Source: Rhynchosporium graminicola (Eukaryota; Ascomycota; Leotiomycetes; Helotiales; Ploettnerulaceae). From it: a stretch of DNA of 64,000 nt. How positions within the stretch are numbered: position 1 is the first letter of the stretch; every line of letters starts with the position of its first letter. The notes beneath the pieces are model-generated. The model was given only the letters and a program-made list of their open reading frames with translations, was not told the DNA's origin and searched no databases. Both the position numbers and the translations under genes were made by a program. Shown here piece by piece: positions 35,100 to 45,874 of the stretch. The stretch lies in assembly GCA_900074885.1 (NCBI GenBank), contig FJUW01000041.1, forward strand, positions 62,001-126,000, read 5' to 3'.

Positions 35100-36030
35100 T
35101 CAAAGTCTTGTAACGACAAAGGTGCAACTCCCATGCTCATATATCCTACAGCAGCCTTTTTTTCCAGCACTGCGCATCCGATTTCGTGCCCGTCTCTTCG
35201 GCCGCCTTACACCATAGCCTCTTGAAACTCTCGGGGTTATGTTTCCAGATATCCCCTCCAGATTTCGTGGTCGATTTGACATTAGCACCAGCATGATACC
35301 CCGCCTCTAGATAATCCGTCATCCTTCCTACTACCATCACATCCTTCCCTTGTCTCAGCAATGTAATGAATCTCTTGATAAGAACTCGTTAATCCTCAAG
35401 ATTGAAAACGTGGACCAGAGGCGATGCATTAACGACATCTGTATTTCCCTCGAGATCTCTCAAGCCCGGAGCATTCTCGTTCAGAATATCAGCTGCGATA
35501 AAGTGATTCTTGGGAATGATCTCCTCGTGACGAAAGAGCTTACATCCGAAAGAATAAAAAAAACTCCTCGTGTGAATCTGTTCCGTAGACTGATGTCGGA
35601 GGGACTGCATCATGAACGAGTTTCCGAACATCTTGCGCGAATATAGAATCTACATCGAGGAACTTGCCGCCGTTCTTGAGCTTTTGGATGGTATTCTCGT
35701 AGGCGGAGTTTATCGTGCTAGTGAAATCTGGAGAGTTTATGGGCAAATCATCACCGCAGAGCCTGAGAGCTAGCCAGACGAAGAGGCTGATCGATAGATA
35801 TGGGTAGTGGTTCCACGCACCGTCTTGCTACTCTTGTCGCTTTCTTTGAGTGAGAGACGGTGGTTTTATATAATCCTTACGACTATTTCTGTTCCCAGGT
35901 GCTTTTTTACTTCGCCCTCGGGGATCTTGCTATAGTCGGCGGATAGATGTTGAAGGCTGTCGTGGGTGGTCGCTCCGACAAGGAAAGTACTGTAGTAAGC
36001 CTGGTCCTTGGATTTGATATCTGATGACAT
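35100..36030 (-). pseudogene. Broken SAM-dependent methyltransferase (secondary-metabolism type)
   Basis: Fragments line up in order with fungal class I methyltransferases. The N-terminal exon from MSSDIKSKDQAYYSTF (36030) reads through YSKIPEGEV. After a likely intron (GTAAGG...GAGTAG) come AWNHYPYLSISLF, KNGGKFLDVDSIFAQD (the SAM-binding motif I region), YGTDSHEEFF, then FIAADIL, TDVVNASPLVHVFNLED, VMVVGR and finally FVVTRL. Defects: a frameshift at the A8 run 35556-35563 (T8 on the gene strand), a TAA replacing an expected CAA after FNLED, a second frameshift at the T7 run 35157-35163, and Asp in place of a motif I glycine (LDVD for LDVG). The nonsense change is C-to-T, as in RIP. Homopolymer frameshifts can be assembly errors, but the stop and the lost glycine are independent. 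Confidence 0.85.
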
Positions 36031-36237
36031 TCTGTAAAGTCCCCGTTTAGTTGACATCTCTGGTTCACCTGGCGAGAATGGAAGTATATTTCAAACATCA
36101 ACAAAATTTCGTCATGGTGCTGGCACACTAAGTAAGTACTACTAGTCCCACAGCCACAGAATAGCTTCGCACTACCGGCAGATAATATTCGAGCCGGAGC
36201 TAGTTGTATAACATGCTATTCACATTCCTGTAAGAGG

Positions 36238-37912
36238 TCATTGAAACTCTCCTAGGTCTTGTTTCATATCCTGGTTGTCAACTCCAACTCCAATGTTCCT
36301 TGACGATAATCCACTATCATCTCCATTATCCTTCACAACTCTCGCTAATCTAAAGACCGCCTCTTTCAAGTCCGCTTCCTCCTCCCAAGAGAAGCACAAT
36401 CTAAGTGAATTCTTGAATTGAATACTCGAATCACCGGAGACCTCGAAAACATGCCCCGAGGCAACGATAAGATTCTCTTTCTCTTTCGCTCTCTCTGCAA
36501 TAAGTCTTGCGCTCGTGTCCTTTGGTAGCTCCAGCCAGATAAAGTAGCCACCGAAAACAGCTTTGCCTTCGAAGTTGACTTCTCCGACTTTCACGTTTAA
36601 CGGAACTAGGTGCGTCTGGATGGCTTCAAGCATGCTTTCATACCTTCTCTTATAGGTGGGATTGAGGACGTCCTTGATGTGTGATTGTAATTCGCCATTT
36701 TTCAGAAGTACGGCCATCATGGTAGCGGCCAATCTACAACAATAAGATTCAGTAAATCATCGTAATGTATCAGCAAAGATTGAGAAGAGGCTATCATGAG
36801 ATTCGCTGGACGAAGTTTTACGACGATCTCGACGCAGGGAGAAGGACCTTACTGGCTTGGTGCACCCCCGCTGCGAGAAGAACCGCACTGCGACAGCCCA
36901 TACGTAAACTTAGGTGTTGCTTCTGCCCAACCCGTCCGAACTCCTGGGCCTGCAATCTTAGAAAACGAACCATTTGACATCGCATTTCCAAAATTGTCAC
37001 CCGATGGCATGGGCTGTAGGGTTCTGTCTAAGTCGACCAGTCTAGGTAACAAAGCCTTGGACAAGGAGCTGGCCGACATCGTCGGAGAGGTTGGAAATTG
37101 AAGAAAATCGTAAACATCGTCGGTTATAATCAGAGCGTCGTACTTTCGAGCAAGTCTGACAAGTGACTCTCGAGTTGAGAGAGACATGGTTTTGCCGGAG
37201 GGATTGGAGAATGTTGGAACACAGTATATGATGTTACTATATATCTTAGACCAGGGAGTAGGACGTTTTAAAGGCTTGATGAGATTAGTAATGGAACGAA
37301 ACCAGAATAATCGGTTTGCATACCTTTGACTCTCCTCCTTCGCGACCAGTCTTCTCCAATTGCTTCTCCAATGCAACCAAGTCGATTCCACCATTACCCT
37401 CTTCGATAGCCCTTAACGTCAAACCGGCATCCTCGAACATTCGACAAGCTAGAAAATAACACTTCATGAATGTTAGCGCTACAATTCACAAAGTTTGTGG
37501 TTCACTACTATTCCTCCCGAAACGTTGGTCCTGCCTGAGATTTATCATCCAACCAAAATGCCACATCTATAAGGAAACACGGTGTAGGTTGTGTACATAC
37601 AGGAGCAACCATCCAAACGTTGGTCTTCAACGGATCCGTGTAAACCTGCAGAACACAAGCCAAATTCTGGCTCGCACCGCCGGTGATGCAAATGCGGTCT
37701 GGATCTGGCTCACCACCGTAGAAGTCACCGACCCATTTTGCAATCTCTTCACGAAGCGGCTGATATCCTGGATCAGGACCGTATTCGAGACCTGGTGTTG
37801 ATATTGATGGATCGGAGAGCGCTGACTGGGCTGCTCGCAAGATGGCTTGGGTCGGGAGAAGAGCGGGGTTTGGCCAGCCGCGGAGCAGATTGATTTGTTT
37901 CTTTGTGGTCAT
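36238..37912 (-). CDS. PLP-dependent class I/II aminotransferase
   Basis: There are four exons, 37912-37601, 37461-37324, 37244-36853 and 36733-36238, encoding 445 aa. The fold type I signature is complete: an N-terminal arm ending LEYGPDPGYQPLREEIA, ITGGASQNL for the phosphate-binding turn, PTFSNPSGKTMS, DDVYD for the pyridine-nitrogen Asp and ring Tyr, SFSKIAGPGVRTGW with the Schiff-base Lys, and a C-terminal substrate-carboxylate Arg region (NSLRLCFSWEE). It resembles fungal 2-aminoadipate or aromatic aminotransferase-like enzymes; the substrate cannot be told by eye. The start is the ATG at 37912; open sequence upstream is repeat-derived leader. Introns are 139, 79 and 119 nt. The neighbouring methyltransferase pseudogene could hint at a former small metabolic cluster, but that is speculative. 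Confidence 0.9.
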
Positions 37913-37965
37913 CTCGTGGATGGTGCGCAGTACGTGGGTGATGAGGTAGGTAGAAAGAAATAAGT

Positions 37966-38135
37966 ATGAATGAATGAATGAATGAAGGTTTTGGATGGAC
38001 GGACGGATTGGACATGAGATACGTGAAACTCGACCGACGCCTTGAAAAATTATATAAGTAGCATAGAGGGAGAAGCTGGAGCATAAGACAGACCGAACGA
38101 GAAAGTGCAAGCAAGCAAGCAAGCAAGCAAGCAAG
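37966..38135. repeat. Two tetranucleotide microsatellites in the aminotransferase leader
   Basis: (GAAT)n lies at about 37966-37986 and (GCAA)n at about 38107-38135, both upstream of the aminotransferase start. They make the upstream frames look open (Leu/Ala/Cys repeats) without coding value. Confidence 0.85.
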
Positions 38136-38256
38136 AGTGGGGACTGATGTCTATCTCTCTAAAATGGATGGAAGCACAACAAAAAGTACTAAGCTGTCTA
38201 TCACTTAAGTAGTAATTAGAAAAGTTTGTAGGAAGTATCGTTGAGACTCATAACGT

Positions 38257-38340
38257 TATCTATCTATCTATCCATCTACAGTCCGAATAGCTCCGCTCAC
38301 TTCTGACACTCACTTCCATATAGAGATAGATAGATAGATA
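38257..38340. repeat. Inverted pair of TATC/GATA microsatellites
   Basis: (TATC)n at about 38257-38272 and (GATA)n at about 38325-38340 are complementary across a 52-bp spacer, so they could pair as a hairpin. The interval from the aminotransferase leader to the tRNA (38135-38478) otherwise holds nothing recognisable. Confidence 0.7.
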
Positions 38341-38478
38341 GGAATATCATAATCGTCGGTTCCCCTCCTCAGGTTACGCGGAATTTTCATTACTTGGTGA
38401 TTACTAAATGTTACGCCCAACGGCAGCAAAAGCGAAGCAGACACATCCTGACGCAGGGATGCCAAAACAATACGATTC

Positions 38479-38579
38479 TGATCAAGCTGGGGTTCGATCC
38501 CAGGACCTTCTCGGCATGAGTGAACATGTTAGACAGTGTACTGTTAACGAGATGTGATAACCAACTACACCACCCGACC
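38479..38579 (-). tRNA. tRNA-Val (anticodon AAC) with a 27-nt intron
   Basis: The minus strand folds as a tRNA. The acceptor stem GGTCGGG pairs with CTTGATC with several G-U pairs. The D arm contains GTAGTTGGTTA, the anticodon stem is TCTCG/CGAGA with loop TTAACAC, and the T arm includes GGTTCGATCCC on the plus strand. The loop carries anticodon AAC (Val). It is interrupted after position 37 by about 27 nt beginning GTACACTG, the canonical site for nuclear tRNA introns. The mature length would be 74 nt before CCA. A TTTT run follows the 3' end, fitting RNA polymerase III termination. Confidence 0.9.
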
Positions 38580-38874
38580 TTGAATCTTGCTTGCGGATAA
38601 CCTATAATAATATATATTACTTGTCAAAAACCATTAGTCTGTGTGGGTTGTTCCGCTCCTAGTGGGACTGCAGCATTTTTAGCTTAACCCGCAGCCGAAC
38701 TCGGAAGCAGTCGAAGGGGACGAGCAGGACGAGGAACAGATAGCCGAGACTCTAGATTTCGGTAACAAGAGATACATCTCTGTAATGATCTCAAGCGGTC
38801 ATCAATATGTACTTTGAATATATCTTCGTCAGTTCGTATCTTATATACAGCGTATCCGATGAAGGTTTGCCGAT

Positions 38875-41016
38875 CTAAGTCTTCAGATCATCCAAGCAGA
38901 AAAGATCGCCAGCGAACATTCCTAACCTTTCCTTTTCCTGAGCATCTTTACCACATCCTCCAATCTCCCTTCTGAAAATCCTGCTATAATTAAGCGCAAG
39001 CTGTTCAGAAGTTTTTAAATCAGCCACTCCGCCGTCCCAGGTCAATATTGGCATCTCCGATAGCTTGGGCAGGTCGCCTTTCGCCGGCAATATGCCTAGA
39101 AGTGACAAATTGATAATCGGTTTCTCCTTGTTCTTGAGCGACAGATGCTCCTTAGGGTCTGCAGTCAAGACCCCGGTCTCGGCTTTCTCTGCATTCATTT
39201 CTTCCGAGTATTCCTCCGGTGGCTTGAAGAGATCGTGATGGAGGGCTGCGAGGGAGTGCTCATTCTCGAGGGTTGGATAGATCGTCCAGTAGCCACGAGC
39301 CCGGACAAGCTTCAAGACATGTTCGAGCCATGAAGGATAGGTCTTGCTGACAAGTTTCTCGTTTAGTGTAGTGGGCGTTGGCAGCTTATGCCGTGATGCA
39401 AGCAGCTGACCGACAAAGTCATGCATTTCCACCCACTTGTCGCCAAAATACAGTGCTGCGTTGCTGTTTGGTGCCTGCCAGAGGAAGGGCCTGACACCCT
39501 TAGAAGGTTTATTTCCGCCACCAGTAAGTCCGGCTACAGGTGGAGTAAATGAGCTCGAATCATTCAAGTATGTCGATGGCAAATCGAGGCTGATCCCCAG
39601 GAGAGACTGCCGGAGGTCTGTCCTGTTTGCAGAGTACATGTACTCAAGGGTGTGGTATTTCAGATAATGGAAAAATAGAGGCGAAAGCTCAACCATTGGT
39701 GATAGTACAAGGACATGCGAATTTAATGGATCACGAGGCCAAAATGACTCGAGGAAGCGGATGGAGTTCTCTTCTGCTGTGACCCCATGCTGAGGAATTC
39801 GGTGGTGCAAAGTAAGAAGACTCCCTGTCGAACGGTCCACTATTGCAGGCCAGCGGAATTTCTCGAGATACCTCCGAGAAGGTTCATCGATATCGTGCGG
39901 TAACTCAATTGTCAGTCGCGGCACAGCGGATGAGGAGAAATCAGCCTTCTTCAGCGATTCTAGCAGTCTGATCAAAGAACCAGACGCTGAAGGCTGAGCG
40001 CGAATGATGATATCAACAGTCACTTTGTGCCAGGCTGGTTCAGTTAGCACAAATGTACGTTTGGAATCGGAACAGCACTTACCACTCAGAGAAGCACTGT
40101 CCAATAGATTGAGCCACATCAAATTACTTTCCACTTTATCTGGCAGCTCGATCACGGTCCTACCTAGCGTCATTGCACGATTTCTAAGCCCTTTCGAAAA
40201 CCATGGCTCTTCTGCTTCCGACCCGTCTATCAAGGTGGCCTGAGGATGGATGAAGGTATTAATATGCCCAAAAGCTGCTCCACTACTCACTTCCATACGA
40301 AAGTCAGAACTTGTAGTCGGAAAGTCCGGGCGGGCATCGTGGAACATTATTTTGCACTCCTCGGAGATACCATTTACAGATTGTAGAATACCCATGGGTA
40401 TCTCGTCTCTGCCCATAAGAGCAAAGTGCACAAAGTTTCTCTCTCGGATTGCCATGTCGCAAGCAATTGGCAAAAGTATAGCAGCGCTTTTCAAACTTGC
40501 AGCGGCAAAGAGCTGGCAGAAGTTAGCTCATCTCATGCCAGACGCATTCCAGGTTGGAAAGCAGCATACCACATTGTTATTGATTGACTGGATTCCTCCA
40601 GTCCTCGAAGCATCATGCAGAGTGGAAGAAAGTTCATAGAACTTAATCGGGCCATTATAATTATGTTGTACTGTTTCCGCTACAACCTCCTGACCTGGGC
40701 TTGGAGCAATATCGTGGTCCTCGGGAAGGTTTGGAAGAGGAGGGTCTGGCGTAAAAGGAGGTTCGTAGCTCGGTCGTTTCCTTGGATTCTCAAGATCTGT
40801 TGGCATGTTTTTAAAGAAATAGTAGAGTCCAATAACGGCCACTATGCCCAATGCTATCTTCCTCAAATTCTTGCGACGGGGTGCAAAGGGCATATGTCGG
40901 TGCTGCCACGCATTTCCCAATCCCGATCCCAGACCACCCTTCGACCTAAGTCTATGATCATCATCTCTCTTCCCCAGCTCTATGTCGGCTGGGAGTCGCC
41001 GTGGATGCATTGGCAT
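38875..41016 (-). CDS. Glycosyltransferase-2-like type II membrane protein
   Basis: There are three exons, 41016-40570, 40512-40083 and 40034-38875, encoding 678 aa. Introns are 57 and 48 nt; the 48-nt one is in frame but has a perfect GTAAGT donor, GCTAAC branch and CAG acceptor. A cytosolic N-terminus of about 52 residues (ELGKRDDDH, MPFAPRRK) precedes one membrane helix (about 53-68, KIALGIVAVIGLYYFF). A Pro-rich stem follows, then a lumenal domain of about 540 residues. This layout suggests a Golgi or ER enzyme, and the sequence resembles fungal proteins annotated glycosyltransferase 2. I recall no characterised substrate and see no clear DxD motif. It is divergent from eIF2B-alpha. Confidence 0.75.
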
Positions 41017-42088
41017 TGTATGGCGGGGGCTTTGTCTGCTTTGCGAGTCCTTCCACGCTCATCCAGAGCCTACTTATGCTGTCGTAAAAGGTGCCATGCG
41101 GAGGAAGTCCAGGCGTACGGCTGCTCGCAGAGAGCTCGATCGAAGTGCGCGGGAATGTCGAGAAGAGAAGATTCAGTCGTTTGGAGGAATCATAGAATGC
41201 AGTCACCGAGACAGGACCGGCGCAGCAATTGTTTATTGTTTGTTTGGTGATGGTAGAGCGTCGAAATGATTCAAAGAACCCGATAGATCGATGCTGGCAC
41301 GAGCAGGATTATAGCAGGATCATGTGGAAAATTATGAGGGAGTATTGTCTGTCGTCTTCAGCAGATAGGTAGAGAGGAGTTAGAAGAAAGATATGTCATT
41401 AGTATTGTGATGATGCATGTGTGCTTGAAGCTGTAGAAGGCTTAAATTGGATTAATTTAGACCTGCTGGCTTGAACTTGATCCCACACTCGACTCTCGAC
41501 GAGTGGTCCTTCATCAAGAACGGGCCGCATCATGCTGTACAGTATCAGTAAGATTACTTATACAAGCACCGCACCTTATACATGCATTAACCGTGCTGCC
41601 ATGCCCCAGCCCAGCCCTGCCCTGCCCTGTATAAGCTCCATTGCAAACCTCGCCGCATTGTAGGTCTTTTCTTGCTTCACTACCTATTGACACCTATCCT
41701 ATTATACCTAGATATAACCCCTAGGTTTCTAGATTTTATGTATCGTGGCTTCACCTGGTGGACCTGGCTCTAGCTCTCGTAAGTTCAGTTCAGTTCAGTT
41801 TCAGCTTCAGTTCCAATCTAGACCTAGGCCAGACCTAGACACTTCTTTAGTCGCCGTGCTAGGTCGCTCGCTCTTAGTGCCGCGTCGCTCGTGGTGTCGT
41901 GGTGTAAGTAGCGCAAATACCATCCATACCTTACAGTACCCATGAGAGGCCATTGAGATTGACGGGTCTACTGTACCTGCAGCCTCGCTGACAAAGGTCT
42001 GTGATCAACAGCTGCATTTGCGTCGCGACCCTTCGAAGGCAGCACAACACCACCACCCTTAGCAGGCAATCCTCCAGCTTTGACCAGA
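41017..42088. promoter_or_regulatory. Divergent upstream region of the glycosyltransferase and eIF2B-alpha genes
   Basis: This is 1,072 bp with no supported gene. It includes a CCCAGCCCTGCCC-like tract near 41605-41630, TCAG-rich repeats at about 41785-41815, and pyrimidine-rich sequence just before 42089. I name no factor site. Confidence 0.35.
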
Positions 42089-43336
42089 ATGGCGTCTCTA
42101 GGCAACATCCCTCAGAGAGACAACTCCAAACAATTCGAGTATGTATGCACCTGCCTCCAAGTGTCCGCGCCCGCGCAACCAGGACTGACTCATCCTGTAG
42201 CATTGTGGAAACCTACAACCGTTTCCTGTATGAAGACTCCGAGATCACCATGCCAGTTGCAGCCATTGAGGCATTGATCGAGCTCTTGGTGCAATCCAAT
42301 GCAGACACTGTCTACGAATTCCTCGATTTAGTCAAGACCCAATCCGACTACTTGAAGTCCCGGATACCCAATTCAATATCACTTTCTGCAGGCACCGACT
42401 TGTTCCAGCGTTATATGATCAGCTCCATGAAGCCCACAAGTACCGGCGACTTTGAGACAGTACGGCAGCACTTATTAAGCAATGGAAGACTATTTGTGAG
42501 TCGCGCAAAAGCTGCCAGAGAGCGAATAGCTGCATATGGACGACACTTTGTTCGTGACGGAAGCGTAGTCCTCACCCATGGTGGATCGAGAGTTGTTGGC
42601 ACACTACTTGGAAAGGCTGCAGAGGCTAGCAAGACTGGAGGAAACGTACGATTCAGAGTCATCTATGTAATGAACGAAGCACAAAGCGCCGAGAGCAAAG
42701 CCGTTGTGTCGTTACTTAGAGCAAAGGGTGTTCCGGTTGCCACCATCAGCGAAGGTGCCGTAGGTTATGCAATGGGCAAAGTTGACTTAGTTATCGTTGG
42801 CGCTGAAGGTGTCGTTGAGAACGGAGGAATAATCTCAAGGCTTGGTACCTACCAAATCGCATTACTGGCAAAGGCGGCAGGAAAGCCTTTTTACGTGGCT
42901 GCAGAAAGGTACTAATTCTTCTTGGAAACTTGGGGGAGGTCGGTTCAGAGAGGATCATTCATCTTCATGTATGTGGTAATGTGAGCTAACGCTATTCTAC
43001 AGTCACAAGTTTGTTCGTCTTTATCCACTAGGACAGTACGATCTCGGTATCGACCAGCAGGTCATTGAGTTTCAGACTGAAGATAGCAAAGAGCTGACAA
43101 ATGATGAGAGGACGTTCGCCGACAGAACACCGACTGATGAGTACTTTGGAAATATGGACTCACCGAAGCCAAACTCTGCAGTAGATGCCGTTGACTTCAC
43201 AGTAAGACTGTAGCCTGGTATCTTAGAGCATGCTAATAGCAAACAGCCACCTGCCCTTGTTTCGGCTCTCATTACTGAAAGTGGCGTTTTGACGCCTAGC
43301 GCAGTCAGCGAGGAGTTGATCAGCGTTTGGTATTGA
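42089..43336 (+). CDS. gcn3: Translation initiation factor eIF2B subunit alpha
   Basis: There are four exons, 42089-42138, 42201-42908, 43003-43201 and 43247-43336, encoding 348 aa. eIF2B is the guanine-nucleotide exchange factor for eIF2. Its alpha subunit, non-essential in yeast, senses phosphorylated eIF2 and so links amino-acid starvation to translation. The sequence has the family's helical N-terminus (IPQRDNSKQF, then VETYNRFLYEDSEITMPVAA) and the Rossmann-like C-terminal half: DGSVVLTHGGSRVV, VIYVMNEAQSAESKAV, VDLVIVGAEGVVENGG and GKPFYVAAESHKFVRLYPL. The ending SEELISVWY is also typical. Length is usual for the family. The short first exon (50 nt) is supported by a GTATGT donor and conserved codon phase. 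Confidence 0.95.
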
Positions 43337-45874
43337 TACGAAACCACTTCGAAATGTCTACCACCCAGAGCTTATCGAAATATGGGAGCCTCAGCCGTAC
43401 CCTGGTCCATATATCAACTCATCTAGTATGACTACAGAGAATCACAGATAGCTCACAGTCATATGTCTTGGTAAATTCTCCACCTCACAAGTCGGGATGG
43501 CGATACCAAATATCATAGCTAGAAGAGAGATGAAGGTCAAATACATGGTGCGTGTCGGGAAATGCCAGTCCATAAGACAGGCATATGAGCTACGAATTAG
43601 ATATGCCTATTGACGCTCGACAAGTATGCGGCAAGAAAATCGATCCGTCTTGCTCGTCCTTTCTTTTTATCATTCTTCAGGTCTAGAAAACCGTACCAGA
43701 CGTAAATGCCGTGACCCGATGGGAGAACGGGTTGTCTTTATGCACAGGCTCTGCAGACAAGTGTCGTGCGGGAAATAACATCTCGGCGGAGAATTCTCGC
43801 TGCAAGTTATTGCTATTTGGATCATCTGGTGGACTGAGCGCAAATCAGTCTGCTATCAGATGTGACTTGTTTGGGTTCTCTGTTTCCTAGAGAACAAGAA
43901 CGCGTCCATACGACTTTCAGGCCCCAGCTCCACCTGGTGGCAGTGCCCGAATTTGGTAACGCCTCAGTCCACCTCGTGTAAAGCATGAACCCTGTTTGTT
44001 GAAACAAGATAATGTTTCACTGCTGATAGAAAGAGCTTTTGCCGAAAGTAAAATACCACTACAATACTCCTGAAACGGCTCAAGTCCAACAACTGGTCTC
44101 CTTCAATGGCTCAACTTCTGTACCACACTGATAGATTCCTTCGTCAGACTCCTAGCTCACGATGTCACCAGAAATTTCCGATATCTCTTACTTGAGTTCA
44201 CAATTCGCACATCCTCCGAAAGACAAAGTGCTCGCTAAGGTTCTGTCGAACTATCTTTTCGAACCAAAAGCGCCGGGGACGTCTCTAGAGATGGTAAGTA
44301 CAGGGAAGGCTAGCATTCTCAGCCTGCAATATCACAATGATCCATGTACTTCTGCTGAAAATCTTGGAAGCCGTTAGAAAGCTTTGATCGATGCCGGGCA
44401 CGGCGTATCGAGGCTCGTCAATTTCTCAAACAAATATTGTTTTCTCTGCTGATGAGCTTCTTCTCTACTGAATATAATTGGCTAAATGTTCTGGAAAGTG
44501 TGATGAAGGACGTCTTTCTTGATGTGTTCCGCTCAAACCCTCTTGAATCCAGACAGGACCCTGTGTTATGATGCAATATGTCATTCAATATATACTGGAA
44601 TTCTCAACCAGTTCCAGGTGTTTGAAATACAAGAAAGCATGTCTGGGAATAGATATTGGACAGATGACAGACAAGCTTGGTTGCAAGCCTCGAGGATCAC
44701 GAAAGAAACCTATCGAAGATATTGACGGAGCAAAAATTGATAGATCCTCAAATCAAGAGCAGCCGTCACAACGATCCTAATAAATCTTTTGGTGCCCAGG
44801 TTTGCCTCACGTAAGAAGAATACTCCCGTTCACGTTTAGCATCTGAACTTCCAAGATACCAACCTTCTTTGGTGGACCAATCAGGGGTTCAAGCAGAGTG
44901 TTGCATTATCGCTAACTTCGTCAAAATACCCAAGGCAGGTCCGTCCAAGCAGAGGGTCTCCATTTTGGCATTCCACCTTTCAAATCGCCAGCAGGTATTT
45001 GATGCTTGTCACTTGCATTTTCGCCTGTGTCGCTAGCGGCCTTGAGCACTCACCAACGTTCGCCTCTTTCCGCTCCAAAGAGCCGAAAGCTGTATCGAGG
45101 TCTTCAAGCATTGGAGGAGATCAATCTCGCGTTCCTGTGCTGGCCCCGGACGATTCCGTGCTGGTATCAGTGAAACTTCTAGCTAAGTACGAGGTACGTG
45201 CATATTTAGAACCACACAATATATTCCACGGTTCTGACGTACCACTAGCAAATTTCACCGTTAGAAATGGCAGTTAGAGGATGAAGGTCACATGTAGATG
45301 TAGCCCAGGCACTTCTGAAAGCACGATCAGCTGAGCAAAGGAAGAGCCACTACGGGCCAGACCTGGTAGTTGCTGTTCGGGAGCAAACAATATGTAGATA
45401 ACTTATCAATCTCGAGCATTATCTGGAGCATAATGTCCTCTTCTGCTTACGGCTAAAAAGACACTTCTTTGTTGCGAACGATAGAGAACATGTGATATTT
45501 ATCTGCAGATTTCTGTTTACGAAGAATTGTGACGCATCTCTGGGCAATACCTCAACACTCTGGACCACCAGGTCATCCCTCGAACGCTCCAATAATGGGG
45601 ATCTGGTTCCCATCTTACTTCTTACGTAGGCTGCACAGCTGGACTGAGATCACTAGGTAGGTAAGTATAGACTATGCGTACTTCTGCGATAATGCTTAAT
45701 AGATAGGAGGGCGAATTGAATACGTGGTGTCTGATGTTTGCATTGCCGTTTGAAACCAGAAGTCTATCGTGCCTTGAGCTACTCATTTGGCTCAGCAGGT
45801 AATCTTGAACAACGCCTTATCCTCATCTATGTATGGATCTACTTCGTACGGACTACGAAACCCTCGGTACCAAA
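43337..45874. other. Gene-poor spacer with a weak coding-like patch
   Basis: Convergent 3' ends of eIF2B-alpha (plus) and the NADH dehydrogenase (minus) flank it. Around 44162-44572 plus-strand frames read protein-like text (YLSSQFAHPPKDKVLAKVL; WLNVLESVMKDVFLDVF) in different frames. An apparent GTAAGT...TTAG intron lies between the first two parts, but a shift near 44440 breaks continuity. It may be a decayed gene. No domain is recognised, and nothing else is supported. Confidence 0.4.

Noticed and set aside
37913..38134. N-terminal extension of the aminotransferase frame (rich in Leu, Ala, Cys)
   Set aside because: It is encoded by the GCAA and GAAT microsatellites; the conserved protein starts at the ATG at 37912.
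35100..38134. Intact secondary-metabolite gene cluster (methyltransferase plus aminotransferase)
   Set aside because: No backbone synthase, transporter or regulator is nearby, and the methyltransferase is broken.
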